Part shown: piece by piece, positions 9,248-21,200 of the stretch | How positions within the stretch are numbered: position 1 is the stretch's first letter | Layout of the letters: every line of letters starts with the position of its first letter | Assembly (NCBI GenBank): GCA_027627225.1 | Contig: CM051040.1 | Span: 26,509,634 to 26,573,633 of the forward strand | Direction of reading: 5' to 3' | DNA: 64,000 nucleotides | Source: Congeria kusceri | Lineage: Eukaryota > Mollusca > Bivalvia > Myida > Dreissenidae | The notes under the pieces: generated by a model | Told to the model about the DNA's origin: nothing | What the model saw: only the letters and a program-made list of their open reading frames with translations | Databases searched by the model: none | Made by a program: the position numbers and the translations under genes

Positions 9248-12200
9248 CTAGAATAATTACTTGATACATAAAAGTCAGGACCCGTGGGATAACACTATCC
9301 AACTACATAATGACGTCATCGTGTTCACAGTTATTACCATCTGGAATAATTACTTGATATATAAAAATCAGGACCCGTGGGATAATACTTTCCAACTACA
9401 TAATGACTTCATTGCGTTCACATATATTACCATCAGGAAAATACGAAGGTCCTATCTAGATCATGGATATCGCATAAGTTCAAATGTTTAATGGTACGCT
9501 CAAATAATTATAAATAATAGAATATCTGATTGTGTAGTACATGGTAAATTGATTTATGGTCTATAATAACGAATATCACTATTGTTCTGTTGTTTATGTG
9601 TGAAAAAAATGGTCCTTAATTTACAATTTACAACCTAGACGGTAAAGTTTTATTATATTCTAAATATATTATATGGTATAATTTAAAAGTTTTAATGTGG
9701 TATAATTTAAAAGAGTAATTATGATAGCTGGCCGCCCAAAACGGTAATTTTTCATTCTAAACATTTTGGGTATGTAAGTATGTTCATCATTCTTATACAA
9801 TTTATGCAAACATAACACGGAAAAAACAGTATAACCTTGAATCCGCCCGCTATACACTCCAGAAAGATCCCAGACTGGGCATCATCAGGTTGATATTTCC
9901 CCGTGGTACCGAACGTAGCGACTGGCGAGTAGCTAGGGATACTTTTGCAATGACTGATCACCTAGGAAACAAGACAAAATGGTGAGTAATGATACGCTCG
10001 CCAACGCTGGAGAAAATACAAGAATGAATGAAATAAATGCACCGTTTCAGGACTTGATTATGCTATATTTTTTATTACAAGACAATATGACTGTATAATG
10101 AATGGCAAAGTGACAGCTGCCATGTCCATCATTTAGTGTTTTGTCGATATATTATAGTTATAAAAAGACATACTCAATTATTCTACAATTATAAATGATA
10201 TAATTTATTTTCATCTTAACGTGAACAAGTGACAGAGTGTGAGAAAACTGCTCTTCATACAATAAGTTGGTTAATAAATTTTCTAACCATTGTGCCACAA
10301 ACCAACTTCGGATTGATTGTACTTTGCAACGCCCATCATAAATGATTTATTGACATTATATATTATATATAATACTTTTTGTGTGTATATGTTTCAATAA
10401 TTACCTGCGCACCACGTGTCCAAGTGTCTGCTGACGTCATGTTGCACAGCGACAGCACCAAGTCCTCGTTTGTACCGGTAACTCTGCTTTCACAAGGAGT
10501 CGAACCGGTTGCCTGTACCTGGTGGCCATTGGCAATATCTGCAATACACTTCCGGCAATGGAATCCTGTAAGTATAACACCAGTGTAATACTGTAATAGG
10601 TGCCTTTGCATTTACATATTTGTTGATGGTGATTATGCTACAAAAACCTAGTGGCAACCTAGATTCGTCTATGAAAGCCAGTCAGCTTATTTCAAATGAG
10701 GTCCTTGTAACTTTCGAGTCAGTTTATTGGATAGAAGCTGTATTTTGTACATTCGTCCGAGATCATGCGTGGAGAACACCAAATATCATACCTCTGCAAT
10801 AACACTTTCATTAAACGCATGCTAGGTTTACTTAAATCACACTTACAATAATTACTGAAGTATAAATATTAAGGTCAATGTCATTATATTATTAAATCAT
10901 ATACGCATATCACTTCTAGAATGGTATAACATTGAACGTGTATTTACTCTGTGGTGGAACCGTAGTTGTTGCTGCAGTTGGTGTTGCTGTCGCCGTTGTC
11001 GTCGTTGTCGTTGTTTTAGTGGTGGTTGGTGATGATTCTACAACAAAATGTGGATACGAGTTAATTGTATATAGATGAAGAAAGGACAGCAACATAAAAC
11101 AGAATAAAACAAACTAAAGTGAGCCAGTGCATATTATGTACGTGTGCATGTATGTTGTTTTCTTGTTAAAACATTTTGTTATGATAGTAGAGAAATCAAT
11201 ACCGTATCCATATAGTGGTATTCTTTAAAAGAACAGCCAAATAACGCTTCGATATGCAAAATAGAATTTATTCTGAAGTTTATTCTAATCAATATACTTT
11301 TCTGGAATTGGCAGCCCATATGTATCACATATTAACAAATTGGCAATAAGTAATCTATAATACGCAGTTAACCAAAAGTTTCTAAATACTATTATAATTG
11401 CGTATTTATTATGTAGAATAAATCAGATTACACATTTATAAGAGAAAAGACTACAACGTGTAAATTAATCAAAGTGCAATAAGTGTACCTGAGCATTTGC
11501 ATGGGTCCGACTCAGCCCCGGTGTATTTGTCTTTGAAAATATCATCAAGGTAAATCAATTACACATATGAACAAGCACATTTATATTAGTTACATTATAT
11601 AATAATCTGCTGTTTCGAAAAAAAAGGAGCAAAATTGTTACATTTGAGTTTCATAAAAAACATGTAAATGGATAAAACTACTGCAAGTGCTAGTAATATC
11701 CACATTTTAAATACTGCATATATTAGCGATTTACATTATTCGCTTTCAAAAAACTTTTTAATTAGGATAAATAAAAAACAAAATGTATTTGTTTTTATTT
11801 GGGGGTTTAATTTAACAGCTTACTTGCTGATCTAAGTATCAAATCCATTGTACAATCGTAATCATTCCATGGTTGTATGTCCTGCAACTGCTGCCACACT
11901 GCAAATATTAGAGCTTGCAAAAGACAAACTTTATCGGGTTTTTACTAAACTACTAATTTCTCGAACACTAGTTATTTTTACAAACCATATTGCAAGGAAA
12001 TCAAATCCAGACGATATAAAACAGAAATGCACAGTGCTATGGTTCAAAATAGCACGTATACTGTAGGAATGAACATTTCTCTTAATTAAATGATCGTCTC
12101 TAACCTACGAAATTAGCTGCTACTTCATCTCATAGCGATATGTGGAAGTAAAGTATGCAGGTCAAAATAGCAACTCAATATATTGGCAAATCGACCCATG

Positions 12201-15200
12201 CTAGCTTCATTACATGGACATCCGTTGTTCACAGGCCAAATACAGATGCCCGTAAAACCTTGAATCAGTCGACTACTTGACACATCGGCCGAGCGCTGAG
12301 TCAAATATTGTTGGTCCAATAAATATGTCCAATTATTTGTCGGGCGCCGGACAGCCGGAACCAGGATCCGGAAAGACACACCATGGTTCTCGTCAGACGC
12401 ATGCCCGACCTTCTTTTGCCTGGACGGAAACTGGCCAATGCCTGTTGACAACCGACCAGCGATGTAATGTTTGAGTATAAGGTTAAAGCAGTACGTCTAT
12501 ACATAACCTCTCCACAAATTGAAGCATATTAGCCAGATTACTTCCGTGACGATCTACAAATCGACAGGCGCACAACAAATGCATGTCTGGTCTTGTATAA
12601 TATGCCGGCTACCTAAATAATATCGCATCAGTGGCGCAGGAGAGCATCATCAGACCATCGGATGAGCGCCGACCGAAAACGGGCTAAAAATTGGTAAATT
12701 TTCTGGACAATCGGCAAATTGCCGGTCGGCCACCGCCGGTTCTTGTAAAGACCGTGTCCAATATCGAGGGATTTGTCACCTATCTGTTCAGGCCGAACGA
12801 TTCCTATAAACCTGACTAGCGCTGGGTTGAATGTTGAGGTATAAATCGGCAAATTTCAGCTGACCACCACAACGCTCCATAAATTTATTACGCTCTATCA
12901 CATGATTTATCTTTTTTTTCACAAACAAGTGGCAATAATTCTGTATTCCGATCCTACCATATTCGACTTTCTCTGAGATCTAATGGTCATACTGTGCAAA
13001 TTCGGTTCAGTCCCTATCTTGCACAAAAGCATTTAATCGCGTTGTTCCTAAAAATGGCCAATAGCTCCCGTTTTTAGGTGTGATTTGGTATATAGCATAT
13101 TCGACCACGTCTGGGATCTTATGGCCATACACATCTGTTTAAGTATGGTTCATATTTGATAAATAAAACAACGCGCATGTCCACGTTTTGCATTTTGTCG
13201 CAAAAACGGTGACAATAAAGGTGGTAGTGTCTATTGTTTTGTTTTATCTGAGATCGTTAGACCGTATAAAGAGCAAGTTTGTTTTGGAAGTAGGCACTTT
13301 TGGCATTGTTCATAAAATGGGCAATACCTCTAGTAGCGTTCCTGATCCGATATAGTCCGTTATCGAACTCTTGTGACATATGGTCATCCACAAACAATGC
13401 AAGTTAGGTCAAAAGTAGATCTAAAATGATATATTTTCCGCGTGCGCAGGACATACGTTAACGAAGTACGGACGACGATCGACAAACGATGCTGGACACC
13501 AATAGCTCGCAAATAACTTCCTGCTCTGTTGAGTTCAAACACATTAAACTGGTCATCGTTTCTTCGTACACTTGGTTTTCAGCAGAGCAATAATCTTATA
13601 ATGAAATATATACCTAATTATATCATAGAATATCATGAAACAGTAAGTCTGTGAAAATTGTCACTAACAATTTGAAAAAGGTGTGGGAACGTTGATTGTT
13701 ATCGATTACAATCGGGATTTTTCGAGCATGCGACTGGTTGGCAAAAGCGCAGGTTACATATACAGAAAACATGCATACATACATGTGTTTACTCGATAAA
13801 TCGATCGGAATTTCTGTAATATATATTAAAACACTACAAATAAACTAAAAATCACCCATCACATGCCGACTTTGATATATAATAAACTAAATTAATATAT
13901 CAAATGGGCTGGTCATTTAGCTTAAACAAAAAGTTCAATGTTTTGAAAGAAGCTATAAATCATCCGTTAAATTTCTGTTAGACACGAATAAAATAACAGT
14001 TATTGTTAAAAATGATCATGTTTGTTACGAATCCTGATAATTTGTACCAGGACAGTAATGATATGAATGCACTGTGTGTGCTAGTGTGTGTTATTGTTTT
14101 AATGAAAGAAAGTGAAAAGAAGTGCACTGTACCGGAGAACGAATGTATTGATCAGCCATGCAATATCAACCTTAAAACAAACCTGTAGCGTAATACTTGT
14201 TAAAAGACAATATTTAAATATGATTTATAATTTTCCTGGCACATTGGAATACACATTTTAATGATCTCATTACTTATAACTCGATAAAAAAAAGAAACAG
14301 CAAAGGCGTCTGTAGTTAATTAGCAAATATTGGATTGTAAAATAAACTTCCTAAATATATGACATTTTAAATCATTGTCTTTATTTAGCGCAACAAGGTT
14401 GTATTATTTTATAACATCCCTATGGTTATATATTATATTATTTAATGATGTTCATAAATGTATAAATTGTTGAAACGGGCGATCTAAGATGGTATTTTTC
14501 GTATACGTTTTAAAAATAAAATGTTTTATAGCAAATTTGCACAATGTTTCAATTTTTATCGGGTTTTCAATAGCCATAAAATATGTCATAACATATTAAA
14601 CCCGATAAAAAAAAAATTGTCTCTGAACATATTTTAAGCAATTTACAAAATTTAATGAGCATCGTTTTTACAATACATTATAAAGAGCAAGAATTCAGTA
14701 TATTTGGGCGTTTATATTATCCATGAAAATGACTGCTAAATGCCATGGAAGTATTATAAATTTGTTAAATGACCAGACATACGTCTGCCACCTGTGGATT
14801 TAGGGGACTTAGAATCAAACTTGACACCATGTTTTTAGTTAGTTACTGTCTGGGCAGTATCTGATCATAATGAGATAATGGGTTTGTGCTCAAACAAAGG
14901 GGCAATTAAACGCCGGATTAAATTATTAAACAATGGGTAGGGTATGAAATATGCACAAGCTGGTGAAAACATACAATTAAAGTTAGATACCATTTTATTT
15001 TTATGAAAATGGATTAAAATATATAAGCAGGTAAGGTTTTTCTGATCTGTGTAGGTTCTGGTAAGGTTTCTATATTTAATTAATGTATTACATAAAGCCT
15101 ATTTGGCATGATCCATTTTAATTGCTTTACATCATTATGTGCTTTAGTGCCCTGTATTCTGGAACAAATTAACTTAAATGCATATTGTTTTATTTTGTTT

Positions 15201-18200
15201 TTGTCACGAACAACAACTTTGTCTTGTATAAGTGTTGCATACATGGATATTGGGCACAATGAATTTATTACTTTTAAATGCATAATTACTAAAAAATAAT
15301 TATAAAAACAAACGTTTCATAATGATTTATATCTTATTATAATATTATTATGTGCCAACATGTTTTAAAGCATTGTATTATTGTGAAAATTAACTAATGT
15401 TTTTCAACACTATCTATATATGCCTTATGTTATGCCCACCACCTTTTGCCAACCAGTGGGCGGAGTCTAAACATAGCAGGTGCGCGTGTCGTCACTCGTC
15501 AACGTTCCTATAAGGTCAAAGATAAGCAACTCACGACGAAAATGTGTAGCGCATCCCTCAGCTCTTGCCCCATCAAAAAGCGCATGGTACAGGTCTGTTT
15601 AACGGTAAAATAATGAGCAAACGTTTGTGTACAGTTTCCTTTAAACGCATCAAAGTCTAAGATTACTACATGATCTCTATATCTACTTTTCTCAAATAAC
15701 TCCGTTTCCAAGAATTTGATTTGGTAACTGGGCGAGAATTTCTTATCAACGAATACAAATAATTTAAGTGATGCATAATGCAGACCTGATTACAGTGTCA
15801 ATAAACCTTAGATGAAATTGTATGCATAACTGTAGGCATTTGTTCATAAAGAAGCATTTAGAACAAAACACGCCCTTAAGATTTTAAAATCTAAAAAAAC
15901 AAACTGCCAAAGGTTTATCGGAAAAAAAGTAATAATATTGATGCTGTGAAAATACATGCATAGTTCTCTGTAATGATAATCATACTTGTACACAATATAA
16001 ACAAATAAACGTTATATGTAACTCCGGACGTATTAATGACAAAAAAAACTTTATTGGCATCTTGTGGCCAATGGACCATGCCAATACAACACAGCACAAT
16101 ATGCCCACCACAAAACAAACAAAAATCATTAACATTATTAAATCATTACAAAACCGACCCTACATTTCACAGTTAGCTTAAAATTGACATTTTTACATAC
16201 AAAACTTGTGTATCAAGCTATATCTTTGAATATTTCGACTAATTATATGCAGTCATCATAGTTGTATCTATAATAGTGTTGTCAATTTACGTTTATTCCA
16301 TATTTGTTATAGGATTGTAAAGTGAATCGTCACTGTAGAAGTTCTTACCATTATAGCTACTACCCGACACGTGAGAGCATTCGCTACGTTTACCTTCCTC
16401 TGAAAATAAAGGATGTATTATACTAAATCTTCCAAAAGGATAACTGTTTAAAGCCTATTCATCCACATTGGCAGTAAGGATTTTTGTTTGTATTACAATA
16501 TGTTTAATAACGTTTTCCTAATCCGAAAAAAAAATCAACCGAGTACATTGTTTATCAACATAGTGTCTCGTTGCATGCACGTTATTTTAACCGTTATAAT
16601 ATATCATCATTAATATCTTAATTTAAGATTTTTTAAAGAAATTACCCCCTGAGGCCCTTTTCGTTGACATAGTACCTTTAATAATCATAAAACGTGCTGA
16701 ACTGTCCGAATCTAGAAACACACTAATGAGTTTCGAAGAATGTAAATGTAATTTATAAGTCATGCGTAATGCTTATAAAACGCTACAAAACCAACGTATT
16801 TAGATGTTTTCCACTCAATCGTGGTTTAAAGTCTGCGTCATTGTCAGTTGCGAAAGATATACAGATCTACATATTCAGACAACGTAAATCAGTGTTTTAC
16901 AGTTTTTTGTCAATATACCTCAATACTGAATCAATGAGAATTTCATTATACTGGAATAATGTTAATTCTAAGCGTATCCTGTCCCAATTAATAAGTCATT
17001 TTATTGGTAATTTTTTTTTTTTAGTTTGTCTTTTTTTTGCGCAAATGTATGTCTCAAACACCTTTATGTTATTTCTCTTAGCATATTTATATTCTAATGC
17101 ATTATTTTTAACTTTTTTTGTTTGTCATCTTGATCTTCATTTTGCAACAATGGTCGTATATATAATATGATTTGTATTTTTATTCCAGAAATTTGTATTT
17201 TACAAATATTCAGTGAAATAATACTAGTATCCATCATTTTGCTACATTTTGCATCTTTTTGTACCTCATGATGCTACTTGCTGTGCTTTTCTAGCTCGTT
17301 CTGCACAGCTCACAATATTAGTTAATTTATAATAATTGCATTAATAATAACATTCAGTAATAATACATACACATTGTTTTTGTTTTTCAAAATTCTCGTT
17401 AAATACATGACACATTTAATCAACTTATCTTTTTACTGAGAGCCAAACTGTTATGTGAATTCATATTTTTCAATTCGATAAATTCAAATGTTATAGGATT
17501 AATGTTTTGGTGATGTTAAATGAACAATATCCTTCCAAATCATAATAGAAGTAGAACAGACTTACAATTTATAAAATAATATATATGAACCGAGGTCCAT
17601 AGTTGGATATACATAACGTCTGGCACAATGTTATGTACATAACGACTCACCCAAACTAAGTTTATAGCTGGATAAACATAACGACTCACCCAAACGAGGT
17701 TCATAGCTGGATAAACATAACGACTCATCCAAACGAGGTTCATAGCTGGATATACATTACGACTCACCCCAACTAGATTTATAGCAGGATAAACATAAAG
17801 ACTCACCCCAACGATGTTCATAGCTGGATAAACCTAACGACTCGTCCCAACGAACTCCATAGCTGGATATACATAACGACTCACCCCAGCGAGGTTCATA
17901 GCTGGATAAACAAAACGACTCACCAAAACGAACTCCAAAGCTGGATAAACATAACGACTCACCCCAACGAGGTTCATAACTATGTAAACGTAACGACTCA
18001 CCACAACGTGGTTCATAGCTGGATATGCACAAGGACTCACCCCAAAAAGGTTTGTAGCTGGATAAACATTACTACTGGCCCAAACAAGCTGCATCGTTGG
18101 ATATGCCTAACGACCCACCCCCACGAGGTTCATAGCTGGATAAACATAATGACTCACCCAAACGAGGTTCATAGCTGGATATACATAACGACACACATTT

Positions 18201-21200
18201 CATAGCTAGATATATATCAAGACTCACCCAAAGAAGCATAAGCGTTGGAAATATTTGCAACAGGATGACATTGACACGAATCCGCAGCGAGAGAATTTTT
18301 GAAATGCACTGAAATGTATTAAAATACAACATTCTAGTAATATTTCAGAAATGAAATAATTAAGTGTAGTGGACGAACGATGTGAAACGAAATGCAGATA
18401 ATAAGTCGTAAAATCGTAAAATTCGTTCACCTACGTGGGTGGATGTAGTAAGATACCTGAATGTAACATTAAAATGTAATTATCTGTTACTTGGGATGGT
18501 TTATTCGAAAGAGTATTCGACGCCCATAGAAAGCTTTGTTTAAGCAACTCATTATGATTGTCCACGATTATCTAATTAAGATGGACATCAACAAATATCA
18601 GCTTCGTATAAATACTGTGCAGGCACCACATGCACTTACTTGCAAGTTTGGTGATGATGTCGCGACGACACTCCGGGCTCCTAAGTTCAAGGTCATGAAG
18701 GAGGTCCCATTCTAAGAATAACAAACACAAGTCACAAGAAAACTTGCCATCAGGTATAGTAGTAAGAATAAACGTGCAAGGTATAACATTCTAAAAGATA
18801 CTTAATTAACTTTTAAATTAGGTTACAATGCATATCAATGAATAGAAGAAATATGGCATGTAGATCGTACAACAGCAAACATCGCTAACTATATATTAAA
18901 GGAACATTGGAAAATTGGGAAATTGACAATTTAAAAAAAAAATTGTCTTAGATCCCAACAAAAATACATTATATATAAGAAATCGAAATAACACTACTGA
19001 CACAGTAATATATTGAAAATAGAGTGTCGTTTATGAACAAATCATAAATTAAAATGGATACAATTATAAAGCGTTAGTTACGCTTTTCATCTGTAAGGTG
19101 TTGTTTTTTTTTTTTTTTTTTTTTTTTTATTTTTTTTTTAGGAAAACACGTCTATCACGTACATAGTGTTAAAAACTGAAAAGCCCGATTGTTAGTCAGA
19201 ATAGCTGATTTGTTAAAGAGACAGAATATTTATCCCGGCTGTCGTAGGTTCGAGTCCAGGCGAAGGCAAATCTTTAAATAATTAATTTGTTTTCTTTATA
19301 TGATAATTGTTTTTGGTTATTTCGACTTCTTTAGATTTTGCAGTTAAGATATTAAATGACATGTTTAAAAAAAAGGAAATGTGTGAACTAGTCCCTTTAA
19401 TATTTAAAAACAAGTAAAAAAAATCAAGTCACAACTAGCAACATTTTTTTTTTATTACATGACTTGCAACTATTTATACATACGCGAATTCTTGCTTGTG
19501 CATACGTTGCCATCTTGGAGTCGCAGCAAAGCTGAAATATATCAGAGATACTGAGGCTACAGTATACTCCAGTACTAACAAATATTGTTAATAACAATCA
19601 CATGGCCAAGATTAAAAACAAAATTCCATGTAGACATATTTATTTAGTAATATATATAAACTTGGTCGTATCAATATTGCTAGAAACAAACAAACACTAT
19701 AGATACACTCATCCAAGATTATCTATAATTTGCTTAAAGAACACTATTTTTAATGTCAATGTTATTTATAATACGACTGCTTGATTATCATGACGTAAAA
19801 TTAAACATATAATGGTCTTTGACTGTATGACAGTTTACTTCGCCCATGAATATCGGTGCCCGAAGTTAACTAAATGGACGAGAACTAGCCAGCACAAAAA
19901 CTGACTAACTTATATCTAACTTATGGGCATTCTATTTTTCATACCTTGGTAACTGTGGAACCGCGAACAATTATTAGAGTCCCCATAGTGAAGAATCTCT
20001 GAAAAGTTCGATACATGTTACTGTAAATTGGAGGGATATAAAAACACTGACACTCTGACATTGTATGTGCATCTCTCAATATGATAAATTGCAACCTAGA
20101 CTGACTAGAGTTGGATTACAGCCATTCGCGAAAGCAGATAGATTGGACGCATGTCTTATCAAGACGGACTAGTGGCACATACAGCTTATTAATGTAATGC
20201 GCATAGACTTTATTTTGCAGCAAAACTTGCATTACAGTAGATTGTGTGAATTAAATATAACGTGTTACGTATATTTATACAATTTTTCAATATACGTACG
20301 CTGACAGTGGCACTTGCTCGGATGTTGACCGAACGAATCTGAAAAAAATGTTGATGCTTTAAAGCGAACATACTTTTGCTGTGTAATGTATAATATAACT
20401 ATGGTGTATTTAAGGGGCACTGTCGTATGTGCATATGCTTTTACTTAAATTTGTTTTTACTTTAATATAAGTGCTATTATAAATTTCCCATTTCATTGTT
20501 AATATGGATTGATCCATTTAACAACTGTTTATTAATTCTGGTAAAATTTTTAAACTTATTTCTCTATCTTCGTCATAAGAGTTTTAAATATTTATTTGAA
20601 ATCCACATTTTAAAACAATAGGACAAATACTTTACATGTCAAATGGTATATCAAATCCCTCGCACAGTCGTTATCATTCATTTGCGAAAGTTCGTACCAC
20701 ACTGCAATGAACGAACATTTTGATGAATTGCTTTGCCGCTACCAAAACATAAAAGTCAGACTAGTAAACCTCAGAAATATAGTTTCTGTCCAATGGTCGT
20801 TACTACATATTAGTATAAGTAAGTAGCAGATCGCACTAAGCATAGGAATAGTGATACATCTTCAGCAAAACAGTATTAAAACAAGAGATGTTTGTAAAAC
20901 ATGTATGCCCCCCGACTTGCAGTCAAGTCGTCAATATGTGAAATTGTTAAGAGATTTTTAAATATTATATGTGCACATTGACACATGGGGAGGAAATTAC
21001 AGTTGATGCTTTTGAAAGTAAATATAAAGCTGAAAGAAAGATAGAGTATAATTATGGATTTATTTTTACAGTCTATTATATAAGGATACCTGTTTTCTGT
21101 TTGATTTAAATATCAAATAGGCCAAAACATCTCTAGATATCCTGCGAAAACAAAATGGTATACGGAGAAAACAGTTTTCATGTAACAAGCCCCTGTGATC

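Noticed and set aside
9261..9491. ORF with an internal 31-residue duplication (QDPWDNT repeat)
   Set aside because: Produced by a 93-bp non-coding direct duplication in the last intron, on the opposite strand from the gene.
12125..12451. 108-codon minus-strand ORF on the gene strand
   Set aside because: No matching phase-1 splice sites, and overlapping ORFs on both strands. Kept only as part of the unexplained GC-richer island.
16769..17170. 133-codon plus-strand ORF
   Set aside because: Rich in Phe, Leu and Tyr from T-runs, opposite to the gene strand, no splice or start context. Identity among copies reflects the recent duplication, not selection.
17540..18332. Several repetitive minus-strand ORFs treated as a repeat-protein gene
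   Set aside because: All frames are open because the 39-bp unit lacks stops. No start or splice context favours one frame.
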